Shown here piece after piece: positions 17,462 through 26,432 of a stretch of 64,000 bases of DNA. Source of the DNA: Fibrobacterota bacterium (GTDB lineage Bacteria > Fibrobacterota > Fibrobacteria > UBA11236); NCBI GenBank assembly GCA_028287505.1, contig JAQBPN010000076.1, forward strand, positions 64,069-128,068, read 5' to 3'. The notes under the pieces were generated by a model. That model was not told the origin of the DNA and made no database searches. It was given only the letters and a program-made list of their open reading frames with translations. A program made the position numbers and the translations under genes. The first letter of the stretch is position 1. The number at the start of each line of letters is the position of its first letter.

Positions 17462-17583
17462 CCTCGTGGCCCGGGGGACCAACCTGTCGTGGAAGGCACC
17501 CAGGAAGCGGCAGCCGAATGCCCCGCCGTTGGCCCCGGCCGCCCAATTAACTACCTTTGACCGCGTTATCCCAGGAGCGAATT

Positions 17584-18682
17584 TTGGAAGAAATCACCAA
17601 TCTGAAGGCCCGCGTAGACCGCCTATGGGGGTATCTTTGACCTCGCCCGCAAGGAAGAAGAAGTAGCCCTTCTCGAACGCTCCGCCTCGGAACCGGGATT
17701 CTGGTCCGACATCGCCAAAGCCCAAAAAATCCAGAAGCAGCTCAAGACCAGCCAATGGTGGCTTGAGCAGTGGAAGTCCCTGGACACCCAGGTCAAAGAG
17801 CTGGAAATGCTCGCCCAGATGGCCGAAGAGGACAAGGACGACGCCTCCCTGAAGGAGGCGCGCGATTCCGTGGGCGCCCTGGAAGAGAAGGTGCGCGAGC
17901 TGGAGCTGAAGAAGATGCTCAGCGGCGAGAACGACGAAAAGCCGGCCATCCTCAGTATCCATTCGGGCGCGGGCGGCACCGAATCCCAGGATTGGGCGCG
18001 CATGCTGCTGCGCATGTACGTGAGCTGGATGCAGAAGCGCGGGCTCAAATTCGAGATCCTGGACGAGCAGCCGGGCGAAGAGGCCGGCATCAAGGGCGCC
18101 ACCATCGAAGTGGCGAGCGAATTCGCTTTCGGCTATCTGCGATCGGAAATCGGCGTGCACCGGCTGGTCCGCATTTCGCCGTTCGATTCCAACGCCCGCC
18201 GGCATACCTCCTTCGCGGCCGTTTACGTGTATCCGGAAATCGAGGAAGTGGAATTCGAGCTCAACGAGAACGATATCAAGGTGGACACCTTCCGGGCGGG
18301 CGGCGCGGGCGGGCAGCACATCAACAAGACGGATTCGGCCGTGCGCATGACCCATCTTCCCACCGGGATCGTGGTTTCCTGCCAAAGCGAGCGCAGCCAG
18401 CACAAGAACCGCGCCAGCGCCATCAAGATGCTGCGCGCCAGGGTGTACCAGAAGCACAAGGACGATGAAGAGGCCAAGCGGGAGTCCAAGCTGGCCTCCA
18501 AGCTCAAGATCGAATGGGGCAGCCAGATCCGGTCCTACGTATTGCAGCCATACCAGATGGTCAAGGACGCGCGCACGGATTTCGAGACCTCGGACGCCTT
18601 CGGCGTGCTGGACGGGAACCTGGACGGATTCATCAACGCCTACCTGCTGGCGGCGGACGAAGAGCGTCTGAAGGGCACTTGA
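17584..18682 (+). CDS. prfB: Peptide chain release factor 2, with programmed +1 frameshift
   Basis: RF2 recognises UGA and UAA stop codons. The first frame begins at TTG 17584, with AGGAG at 17573-17577, and runs 18 codons to the in-frame TGA at 17638-17640. The slip site GGGGGTATCTTTGAC (17627-17641) is the classic prfB signal: ribosomes shift +1 at CTT and continue from GAC at 17639. The combined product is 365 residues, the size of E. coli RF2. The stop-recognition tripeptide SPF (RISPFDSNARR) and catalytic GGQ (AGGAGGQHINK) are intact. The Shine-Dalgarno-like stimulator is TGGGGG rather than AGGGGG. Low RF2 allows the shift, so expression is self-regulated. It precedes lysS by 46 bases. 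Confidence 0.95.
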
Positions 18683-18728
18683 TCCCCATTGTTAGATTAC
18701 CAAGAAGAGCATCGAAAGCGGACGCAAA

Positions 18729-20234
18729 ATGGAAATGAATGATCAGGTCGAAGCCAGGCTGGAAAAGCTGCGCAAGCTGCGCGAGATGGGGATCAATCCG
18801 TATCCCTATGGCTTCGCTCCCACCCACGACAGCGCCGCCCTGCTGGCCGAAAAGGAAAAGCTCCTGCCTCCCTCCGAAGGGGCGACGGGTCCCGAGGTGG
18901 CGTTCGCCGGACGCATCGTGCGCTACAACCTTAAGGGCAAGCTGGCTTTCGTGCATCTCAAGGACGATATGGGCCGCATGCAGATCATGTTCGGCCGGGA
19001 CGCTGTGGGAGAGCCTTCCTTCGAACTGGTCAAGATCCTGGACATCGGCGATTGGATAGGCGTGAAAGGAACCATGTTCATCACGCGCGCGGGCGAATAC
19101 ACCATCCACGCCAAGACGGTGGAACTGCTGTCCAAGGCCGTCCGCCCGCTTCCCATTCCCAAGGAGAAGATCGAAAACGGCGTCAAGATCATTTTCGACG
19201 AGTTCAAGGACGTGGAGACCAGGTATCGCCAGCGTTACGTGGATCTGACCCTGAACGACGGCGTCCGGGAGACCTTCAAGAAGCGATCCCGCATCATCCA
19301 GTCCATCCGCCAGTATCTTTTGGACAATGCCTACTTGGAAGTGGAAACTCCCATCCTCCAGGCCATCTACGGGGGCGCCAGCGCCCGCCCGTTCCTGACC
19401 CACCACAACGCCCTGGACATCCCCCTGTACCTGCGCGTCAGCAACGAACTGTACCTGAAGCGCCTGATCACGGGCGGATTCCCCAAGGTATTCGAGTTCG
19501 CCAAGGATTTCCGCAACGAGGGCATCGACCGGACCCATAATCCCGAGTTCACCCTGCTGGAGTTCTACCAGGCCTTCGCCGACTACAACGACATGATGAA
19601 GCATTTCGAGAACATCTACGCGGCGGCCTGCACCGCCGCCAACGGTTCCCCCAGGTTCACCTACCAGGGCCAGGAATTCGATTTGACACCGCCCTGGCCG
19701 CGCCTCACCGTCAAGCAGGCCCTGAAGAAGTTCGCCGGTCTGGACGTGGACGCAATGTCGGACGGGGACCTCATGGCCGAACTGGAGAAAGGCGGCATCG
19801 AACTGAAGGGAAAGTACATCCGCGGTCTGGCCATCAAGGCCCTGTTCGAGGCCAAATGCGAGTCGCAACTCTCGGGCCCCATCTTCATCATCGATCATCC
19901 CAAGGAAAGCACGCCCTTGTGCAAGGGCCATCGCAGCGATCCGGACCTGGTCGAGCAGTTCGAGCCGTACATCAACGGTTGGGAGGTGGGCAACGCCTAC
20001 TCCGAGCTGAACGATCCCCTTTTGCAGCGCAAGCTCCTGGAAGACCAGGTGGAGCGCGGCCGCGGCGGCGAGGATGAGACCCATCCCCTGGACGAAGACT
20101 TCCTGCGGGCGTTGGAATACGGTATGCCCCCCACGGGCGGCGTGGGAATCGGCATCGATCGGATGGTGATGCTGTTGACCGACAGCGCGACCATCAAGGA
20201 CGTGTTGCTGTTCCCCCTGATGAAGCCAGAGTGA
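18729..20234 (+). CDS. lysS: Lysyl-tRNA synthetase, class II
   Basis: A 501-residue enzyme that charges tRNA-Lys. The N-terminal OB fold (VAFAGRIVRYNLKGKLAFVHLKDD, about residues 55-150) binds the anticodon. The class II core has motif 1 (FKKRSRIIQSIRQYL), motif 2 (FRNEGIDRTHNPEFTLLEFYQ) and motif 3 (GGVGIGIDRMVMLLT). It follows prfB as in many bacteria. Its stop overlaps the GTG start of the next gene by four bases (GTGA at 20231), so it begins a chain of overlapping genes running to mcsB. Confidence 0.97.
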   Translation: MEMNDQVEARLEKLRKLREMGINPYPYGFAPTHDSAALLAEKEKLLPPSEGATGPEVAFAGRIVRYNLKGKLAFVHLKDDMGRMQIMFGRDAVGEPSFELVKILDIGDWIGVKGTMFITRAGEYTIHAKTVELLSKAVRPLPIPKEKIENGVKIIFDEFKDVETRYRQRYVDLTLNDGVRETFKKRSRIIQSIRQYLLDNAYLEVETPILQAIYGGASARPFLTHHNALDIPLYLRVSNELYLKRLITGGFPKVFEFAKDFRNEGIDRTHNPEFTLLEFYQAFADYNDMMKHFENIYAAACTAANGSPRFTYQGQEFDLTPPWPRLTVKQALKKFAGLDVDAMSDGDLMAELEKGGIELKGKYIRGLAIKALFEAKCESQLSGPIFIIDHPKESTPLCKGHRSDPDLVEQFEPYINGWEVGNAYSELNDPLLQRKLLEDQVERGRGGEDETHPLDEDFLRALEYGMPPTGGVGIGIDRMVMLLTDSATIKDVLLFPLMKPE

Positions 20235-21478
20235 AGTATTTCGAATGGTTCATCGCCCGGAAATATTTCTGGGCCCAACGCCGGACCCTCTCAACGGGGC
20301 TGATAGCCTTGTTCTCGGCGGCCGGCGTCACCGTGGGCACCTGGCTCTTGATCTTCGTGCTCTCCGCCATCAACGGCTTCGAGCATGAGGTCAAGAAACA
20401 GTTGATCGGCAAGGATGCGCACATCGAGGTGACCCAATACCAATACGCGCCTATCCGCGGGTACGATTCTTTGGCGGAGCAGGTGCGCAAGTTCCCCCAT
20501 GTGACGGCGGCTTCGCCGTTCATCATGTCCAAGACCATCATTTCCCGCAAGAAGAACCAGGACGGCATCGTCGTCTACGGCATCGACAGCGCCAGCAGCC
20601 GCAACGTGATCGGGCTTGCCTCCACCATTTCCCATGGGAAATACCGTTTCCAGGGATTGAAGGACTCCTCCGGCAGGGTTTTCCCCGGCATCATCCTCGG
20701 TTACGCTTTGGCGGCCCGCTTGCAGGCTTCCGTGGGGGACAAAGTCTTCCTGGCGGACTTCACCGGGGCGGGCGAATTGGGTTCATCCGGCTTCGCCCCC
20801 AAGATCGCCCCTTTCATCGTCGCGGCCACCTTCGAATCGGGCATGTACCAGTTCGACGAATCCCTGGCCTACATTTCCCTATCGGAAGCCCAACGCCTGT
20901 TCGATCTTTCCGGATCGGTTACGGGCCTGCAATTGCGGGTGGACGACCCGTACGCCAGCGGCCCGGTATCCCGGGACCTGGAAGACACCCTGGGCTTCCC
21001 CTACCGCGCCCTGGATTGGCAGGCCAAGAACTACACGTTGATCAAATGGATGTCCTACGAAAAGGTATTGGTGGGGCTGGCCCTGGGCATCATCATCATC
21101 ATCGCCGCATTCAACATCATTTCCTCCCTGGTGATGGCCGTGAACGACAAGGTGCGGGAAATCGGCATCCTGCGCGCCATGGGCGCCACCCGGCGCGGCA
21201 TCCTGCGTATTTTCATCCTGGAAGGGATGCTCATCGGCGTGGCCGGATCGGCGGCGGGAACCCTGCTCGGCCTGCTCAGCTATTGGCTGCAAAGCCGCTT
21301 CGGGCTCATTCAATTGCCCGGGGACGTGTATTTCGTGACCGTGCTGCCGGTGGAACTGCATCTGGTGGACGTGGTTTCCGTTCTGGTGCTGACCAATTGC
21401 CTGTGCGGGCTCGCAACCATCCTGCCGGCGCTGAAGGCGGCCCGGCACGACCCCGTGGAGGCCATCCGCCATGAATGA
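20231..21478 (+). CDS. lolC: Lipoprotein-releasing ABC transporter permease (LolC/LolE family)
   Basis: A 415-residue inner-membrane protein that extracts mature lipoproteins for transfer towards the outer membrane. The layout is one N-terminal transmembrane segment (GLIALFSAAGVTVGTWLLIFVLS), a periplasmic domain of about 220 residues, and three C-terminal membrane segments around VREIGILRAMGATRRGILRIF. Only one permease gene is present, so it probably acts as a homodimer (a LolF-like arrangement). The GTG start overlaps lysS by four bases, and the end overlaps lolD by eight. Confidence 0.93.
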   Translation: MKYFEWFIARKYFWAQRRTLSTGLIALFSAAGVTVGTWLLIFVLSAINGFEHEVKKQLIGKDAHIEVTQYQYAPIRGYDSLAEQVRKFPHVTAASPFIMSKTIISRKKNQDGIVVYGIDSASSRNVIGLASTISHGKYRFQGLKDSSGRVFPGIILGYALAARLQASVGDKVFLADFTGAGELGSSGFAPKIAPFIVAATFESGMYQFDESLAYISLSEAQRLFDLSGSVTGLQLRVDDPYASGPVSRDLEDTLGFPYRALDWQAKNYTLIKWMSYEKVLVGLALGIIIIIAAFNIISSLVMAVNDKVREIGILRAMGATRRGILRIFILEGMLIGVAGSAAGTLLGLLSYWLQSRFGLIQLPGDVYFVTVLPVELHLVDVVSVLVLTNCLCGLATILPALKAARHDPVEAIRHE

Positions 21479-22217
21479 CACCCTGGAGTCCAAGGCCCGC
21501 GCGGCTTCCGTGGGCATGCCCCTCCTGTCGGTCGAGAAGATCCAGAAGGTTTTCGAGGAAACCGGCACCCGCATCGAACTGTTCAAGGATCTGGATTTCG
21601 CCATCGCGTCCGGGGACTTCGTGGCCATCAAGGGCGCCTCCGGAGTGGGGAAGAGCACCCTGTTGCACATCCTGGGGTTGTTGGACCACCCCACCGTGGG
21701 CCGCGTGCTCTTCAAGGGCAAGGATACCGGCGGCCTTTCCGACAAGCAGCTCAGCGCCATCCGCAACAAGCAAATCGGCTTCGTGTTCCAGTTCCATCAC
21801 CTGCTGCCCGATCTCACCGTCAAGGAGAACGTGCTCATGCCCAAACGCATCGGAGGCGGGTTGCGCCGCGCCGACGAGGAGAGGGCCCTGGAGCTGATCC
21901 GCATGGTGGGCATGGACCATCGGCTCAAGCATCTTCCCGCCGAATTGTCCGGCGGCGAACGCCAGCGCATCGCTCTGGCCCGCGCGTTGATCAATGATCC
22001 CGGCATCCTGCTTTGCGACGAACCCTCAGGCAATCTGGACTCCAAGAATTCCGAGCATCTGCATGCGCTTCTGCTGGATCTGAACCGGCGCCTGTCCGTG
22101 GCCATCCTGGTGGTGACTCATGATTTGAACCTCGCCGCCCTGGCGCGCCGCGTCTATATGATGGAAGCGGGAGGGCTGCGGACCGAACGGGAAGACGAGG
22201 GCGCGGCCGGTGGCTGA
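21471..22217 (+). CDS. lolD: Lipoprotein-releasing ABC transporter ATPase LolD
   Basis: A 248-residue ATPase that powers lipoprotein release with the preceding permease. Walker A is GASGVGKSTLLHILG, the signature LSGGERQRIALARAL, and Walker B LLCDEPSGNLD; the Q-loop VFQFHHLLPDLTVKENV is characteristic of LolD. It overlaps the permease by eight bases at the start and the McsA-like gene by eight at the end. Confidence 0.96.
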   Translation: MNDTLESKARAASVGMPLLSVEKIQKVFEETGTRIELFKDLDFAIASGDFVAIKGASGVGKSTLLHILGLLDHPTVGRVLFKGKDTGGLSDKQLSAIRNKQIGFVFQFHHLLPDLTVKENVLMPKRIGGGLRRADEERALELIRMVGMDHRLKHLPAELSGGERQRIALARALINDPGILLCDEPSGNLDSKNSEHLHALLLDLNRRLSVAILVVTHDLNLAALARRVYMMEAGGLRTEREDEGAAGG

Positions 22218-22527
22218 ATTCCCCGTCTGCACCCAATGCGGATTCACCTGGGGCGAATACAGGTCCCGCGGGCTGCTCGGCTGCCCCCAATGCTATGTCG
22301 CCTTCGGCGAGGCCTTGCAGGCCGACGTTGCCTGGTTCCACCACGCCCTGGCTTTGGCGGTTCCGGAACCGTCCGTTTCCGAAGGTCCGGATCCGGAAAG
22401 CCTGGCGCGCTGGCGTGAACAGATCGCGGAAGCCGTGCGCGCCGAGAACTACGAGGAAGCGGCCCGCCTGAACCGGCTCATCCTGGGAAGCGGCCTAGCG
22501 CAAAGACCCGGCCTTGGACTGGCCTGA
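22210..22527 (+). CDS. mcsA: Reduced McsA-like zinc-finger/UVR protein
   Basis: A 105-residue protein starting at GTG 22210. Two CxxC pairs (CTQC at 7-10, CPQC at 25-28) flank GFTWGEYRSRGLLG, the McsA pattern FxEFxxxGxxGC. Near the C-terminus, RWREQIAEAVRAENYEEAARLNRLI is a UVR-type helix pair. Normal McsA is about 180 residues with two zinc modules, so this is a shortened form. McsA activates the protein arginine kinase McsB and binds ClpC through its UVR motif. It sits directly before a McsB-like gene and clpC, which supports the assignment. Confidence 0.85.
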   Translation: MAEFPVCTQCGFTWGEYRSRGLLGCPQCYVAFGEALQADVAWFHHALALAVPEPSVSEGPDPESLARWREQIAEAVRAENYEEAARLNRLILGSGLAQRPGLGLA

Positions 22528-22582
22528 CTCCGGCGACCGGTCCCCGACCGGCCGGTCTTTGACCGGCGGTTCCCTGGCCGCC

Positions 22583-23665
22583 ATGCCCTTGGCGTGGGCA
22601 GGTAACCCGGATGTTTCCTCCGATCCGGCCTCGCGCGCCGTCCTGTTCACCCGGGTGCTCTCCTTCCGGAACTTCTCCGGGCTCCCCTTCGTGGTCTCGG
22701 CTCCGCCCCATGTCTGCGCCTTGGTGGCGGACAAGGCCTTGGAGCATATCTCCAAGCCCGCCAAGCGCGCGGGCCGCACGGTCTGGCGTCTGGCCGAATG
22801 TCCGCCGCGCGTGATCCGCCTGCTGCGGGAGCGGGAAATCCTTCCCTTGCGCGCCGCCTCCTTTCCCGGAAAGAAAGGGTTCAAGTACCTGGCGTCGGCC
22901 CCTGATGGCGGGGCCTGGACCCTGGTGAACGAGGTGGAGCACATCACCTCCGGCCGGATCTTTCCCGGACGCCTTGATCCCGCCGCGTTCGAATCCCTCT
23001 ATGCCCCGCCAGATGAGGGCCCGGCCCGCACGCCATGGGCCTGGTCGGGGCCTTTCGGATACCTGGCCTCGGATCCGTCCCGCATCGGTCCCGGACTTTC
23101 CGTGGAATCGGTCGTTCACCTGCCCGGGCTCGCTTTGTCGCGGCAATTGCCGCATGCGCGGAATTATCTGACGGCGGCGGGTGTCGGTTTCCTTCCCGTC
23201 GGCTCGCCGTCGCCCCATTCCGCTTCGCCCGGCGCCGCCGATGCGGGCCTTTTCCGTCTGACCTCAAGAGGCGGACTGGGGAAAACTCCCCGGCAGGTTT
23301 ACGAATCGTTTCTGGAAGCCGTCGAACCGGTATTGCGCAAGGAACGGGAGGCGCGCCTGCGCTGCGCGGAAAAACATCACAAAAGGCTCGAAGAACGGGT
23401 TCGGCAATCGTTCCGGAGTTTGGCCGGGGCCGCCACTCTCGCTTTCGCGGAGTTACTGTCCGCCGGTTCGCTGGCCCGTCTGGGAGCGGCTTTGGGAATG
23501 TTAAACCCCCAAATTCCAGGGATACTGGAAGAACTGCGGATTACCGCGGCCAGCGGTCACCTTGCGGTAACTTCAGGCCGGGATTTGTCGAAAGAAGAGG
23601 AGGACATTACCCGGGCGAATGTTGTAAGATTATCCTTGATGGATCACAGTGGAGAAATCTCTTAA
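22583..23665 (+). CDS. mcsB: McsB-like protein, catalytically degenerate (probable pseudokinase)
   Basis: By context and motif order this is the protein arginine kinase McsB (phosphagen kinase fold). VLFTRVLSFRNFSGLPF replaces SSRVRLARN; RLAECPPRVIRLL and FGYLASDPSRIGPGL match the family; VNEVEHITSGRI replaces NEEDHLR; a loop LTSRGGLGKTPRQVYESF follows. Key residues are lost: the catalytic Glu of NEEDHLR is Val118, its phosphate-binding Arg is Thr122, the reactive Cys of SCPTN is Asp164, and the next Arg is Ser173. Kinase activity therefore looks unlikely. I chose the ATG at 22583; an in-frame TTG at 22514 overlapping mcsA would add 23 residues. It may serve as an adaptor for ClpC. Confidence 0.8.
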   Translation: MPLAWAGNPDVSSDPASRAVLFTRVLSFRNFSGLPFVVSAPPHVCALVADKALEHISKPAKRAGRTVWRLAECPPRVIRLLREREILPLRAASFPGKKGFKYLASAPDGGAWTLVNEVEHITSGRIFPGRLDPAAFESLYAPPDEGPARTPWAWSGPFGYLASDPSRIGPGLSVESVVHLPGLALSRQLPHARNYLTAAGVGFLPVGSPSPHSASPGAADAGLFRLTSRGGLGKTPRQVYESFLEAVEPVLRKEREARLRCAEKHHKRLEERVRQSFRSLAGAATLAFAELLSAGSLARLGAALGMLNPQIPGILEELRITAASGHLAVTSGRDLSKEEEDITRANVVRLSLMDHSGEIS

Positions 23666-23698
23666 AGATTGGGATTTTAGGGGATAACAAGTATTTTA

Positions 23699-23727
23699 TT
23701 CACTGGATGAGATGGGGCCGGTATAAT
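23699..23727 (+). promoter_or_regulatory. Sigma70-type promoter of clpC with an inverted repeat around the -10
   Basis: TATAAT at 23722-23727 is a perfect -10; TTCACT at 23699-23704 is a 4/6 match to the -35, with a 17-base spacer. The -10 is flanked by GGGCCGG (23715-23721) and CCGGCCC (23728-23734), a perfect inverted repeat that would place a dimeric repressor over the start site. The same bases would form a hairpin in read-through RNA from mcsB. Confidence 0.75.
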
Positions 23728-23748
23728 CCGGCCCAACGGAGCAAAAAA

Positions 23749-26235
23749 ATGAACGGCATGTTTACGGATAGAGTCAAAAAAGTCATGCAGCTGGCGCGCG
23801 AGGAGTCCGTCCGTCTCGGCAACGACTACGTCGGCACCGAGCATCTGCTGCTCGGCCTCATCCGCGAAGGCGACGGAGTGGCTGTCGCCGTACTGAAGAA
23901 TCTCGGGATCGATCTCGATGATCTCGCGCGCAACATCGAGAAGTCCATTTCGTCCTCGGGCGGAATGATGACCATCGGACAGATGATCCCCTTCACGCCC
24001 CGGGCGAAGAAGGTCCTGGAGATCGCGGCGCAGGAAGCCCGCTCCATGAGCCACAAATACATCGGCACCGAGCACCTGCTTCTGGCGCTGATGAAGGATC
24101 ATGAATCCGCGGCGGCCAACGCCCTCGCCAGCATCGGCGTCGAGTACGAACGCGTGAAAGAGGAAATCGAGCGCGTGCTCCGCGGCGGCGACGCCCAGAG
24201 CGGCACCGACTTCGCCGGCTCGCGCAAGAAGTCCAAGACCCCGTTCCTGGATCATTTCGGACGCGACCTCACCGAGCTCGCCCGCCAGGGACAATTGGAT
24301 CCCATCATCGGCCGCGGCCCGGAGATCGAGCGCGTCATCCAGATCCTGTCCCGCCGCAAGAAGAACAATCCCGTGCTCATCGGCGAACCGGGCGTGGGCA
24401 AGACCGCCATCGTGGAAGGCCTGGCCCAGAAGATCGTGGAGCGCAACATTCCCGAAGTGCTCGAGAATAAGCGCGTCGTCACCCTGGACATGGGCAGCAT
24501 CGTGGCCGGCACCAAATACCGGGGCCAGTTCGAAGAACGCCTCAAGTCCCTGATGACCGAGCTGCAGAAGAACGACAACGTCATCATCTTCATCGATGAG
24601 TTGCACACCATCGTCGGCGCCGGCGGCTCCGAAGGATCGTTGGACGCTTCCAACATCTTCAAGCCCGCCCTGTCGCGCGGCGAGTTCCAGTGCATCGGCG
24701 CCACCACCCTGGACGAGTACCGCAAGTACATCGAGAAGGACGGCGCCCTGGAGCGCAGGTTCCAGACCATCCTGGTCGACCCGCCCTCACTCGTCGAGAC
24801 CCTGCAGATCATCAAGGGCCTGCGCGCCAAGTACGAGGCCCATCATAAGGTCACGTATACGGAACCGGCCCTGGAAGCGTCCGTGCGCCTGTCGGACCGG
24901 TACCTTTCCGATCGTTTCATGCCGGACAAGGCCATCGACATCATCGATGAGGCCGGCGCGCGCGTGCGCCTGGCAAGCCTTTCCATTCCGCCCGAGCTCC
25001 GCAACAAGGAACTCGAGCTGGAAGCGGTGGTGAAGGAAAAGGAAGCCTCGGTCGAGAACCAGGACTACGAGACCGCCGCCTCCCTGCGCGACACCCAGGA
25101 AAGCCTCAAGGCCGAGCTGGAAGAGATGCGCAAGAAGTGGCGCGAACAGAAGCGCGAAGAGCGCCTGATCGTGGACGAGGAAGCCATCCAGGAAGTGGTC
25201 GCCAAGATGACGGGCATCCCGTTGGCCAAGATGGCCAATCAGGAAAGCCAGCGCTTGCTGAACATGGAAAAGGAACTGAACCAGCGCGTGGTGGGACAGG
25301 ACAAGGCCATCGAGGTCATTTCCAAGGCCATCCGCCGCTCGCGTTCGGGCGTGCATTCGACCAAGCGCCCCATGGGCAGCTTCATCTTCCTGGGCCCCAC
25401 GGGCGTGGGCAAGACCGAGTTGGTCAAGGCCCTGGCGGCTTTCCTGTTCGAAACCGAAGAAGCCCTCATCCGCATCGACATGTCCGAGTACATGGAGAAG
25501 TTCGCGGTCTCCCGCCTGGTGGGAGCGCCTCCGGGATACGTCGGTTACGAAGAAGGCGGCCAGCTCACCGAGAAGGTGCGCAAGAAGCCCTATTCCGTAA
25601 TCCTGCTGGATGAAATCGAAAAGGCGCATCCGGATGTGTTCAACATCCTGCTGCAAATCCTCGATGACGGCCAGTTGACCGACAGCTACGGCCGCAAGGT
25701 GAACTTCAAGAACACCCTGATTATCATGACCTCGAATCTCGGGGCCAAGGATATCAAGAAGGGCCTGGGCCTCGGCTTCGGCAAGGATGACCTGGACAGC
25801 GAATACGAGCGCATGGAAAAAGTGGTCCGCGAGGAAGTGAAGCGCACCTTCAATCCCGAGTTCCTGAACCGCTTGGACGATCTGGTCGTGTTCCGCCCCC
25901 TGGAAAAGCGCGACATGGGCCGCATCGTGGACATCCTGGTGGCCGAGTTGGAAAACCGCCTCGGACCCCGCGACATCAAGGTTCAGATCTCGGATTCGGT
26001 CCGCGAACTCATCGTGGAAAAGGGCTTCGACCCGCAGTTGGGCGCGCGTCCGTTGCGCCGCGCCATCCAGAAGCTCATCGAGGATCCGCTCGCGGAGGAA
26101 ATCCTGCGCGGGAAGATCACCGACAACTCCAGCCTGAAGGTCGGTCGCAAGGGCGATCAGCTGACCTTTACCTCCGGTCCCGGCAAAAATGCCAAAAAGG
26201 AGGAAAAGGAATCCACGGAAGTGAAGGGAGAGTAG
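23749..26235 (+). CDS. clpC: ATP-dependent chaperone/unfoldase ClpC
   Basis: An 828-residue Hsp100 protein. It has an N-terminal double Clp repeat ([15 protein letters not shown] through residue about 145), AAA+ domain 1 with Walker A GEPGVGKT from residue 212, a middle domain with a UVR motif ([22 protein letters not shown]), and AAA+ domain 2 with Walker A GPTGVGKT from residue 549. The short middle domain and UVR motif mark ClpC rather than ClpB. It unfolds substrates for a ClpP-type protease encoded elsewhere. The start at 23749 gives MNGMFTDRV; the longer upstream frame is the mcsB shadow. Its own promoter lies in the mcsB-clpC spacer. The C-terminus is Lys/Glu-rich. Confidence 0.96.
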   Translation: MNGMFTDRVKKVMQLAREESVRLGNDYVGTEHLLLGLIREGDGVAVAVLKNLGIDLDDLARNIEKSISSSGGMMTIGQMIPFTPRAKKVLEIAAQEARSMSHKYIGTEHLLLALMKDHESAAANALASIGVEYERVKEEIERVLRGGDAQSGTDFAGSRKKSKTPFLDHFGRDLTELARQGQLDPIIGRGPEIERVIQILSRRKKNNPVLIGEPGVGKTAIVEGLAQKIVERNIPEVLENKRVVTLDMGSIVAGTKYRGQFEERLKSLMTELQKNDNVIIFIDELHTIVGAGGSEGSLDASNIFKPALSRGEFQCIGATTLDEYRKYIEKDGALERRFQTILVDPPSLVETLQIIKGLRAKYEAHHKVTYTEPALEASVRLSDRYLSDRFMPDKAIDIIDEAGARVRLASLSIPPELRNKELELEAVVKEKEASVENQDYETAASLRDTQESLKAELEEMRKKWREQKREERLIVDEEAIQEVVAKMTGIPLAKMANQESQRLLNMEKELNQRVVGQDKAIEVISKAIRRSRSGVHSTKRPMGSFIFLGPTGVGKTELVKALAAFLFETEEALIRIDMSEYMEKFAVSRLVGAPPGYVGYEEGGQLTEKVRKKPYSVILLDEIEKAHPDVFNILLQILDDGQLTDSYGRKVNFKNTLIIMTSNLGAKDIKKGLGLGFGKDDLDSEYERMEKVVREEVKRTFNPEFLNRLDDLVVFRPLEKRDMGRIVDILVAELENRLGPRDIKVQISDSVRELIVEKGFDPQLGARPLRRAIQKLIEDPLAEEILRGKITDNSSLKVGRKGDQLTFTSGPGKNAKKEEKESTEVKGE

Positions 26236-26275
26236 GACTCTTCTCCGCCTTCGGGCGCATGCGTCGACTCTGAAC

Positions 26276-26325
26276 AATGGCGTCGGGACTCGGGTTTGAA
26301 TACCTGAAACCCGGCGCCTTTTTTA
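26276..26325 (+). terminator. Rho-independent terminator after clpC
   Basis: CGGGTTT (26291-26297) pairs with AAACCCG (26307-26313) around a nine-base loop, and outer GGCG/CGCC pairing extends the stem. Six T residues follow at 26319-26324. It separates the clpC transcript from bamA. Confidence 0.8.
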
Positions 26326-26432
26326 TTTTCACCCCAAATCGTCTACTCCCGATGTAATCTGTCCGGCCTCGTAACGACTCAAATTTCAGCCTTTTATCTA
26401 TATTGTCAGCGGTTTCCAACCGGGAAGGCGTT

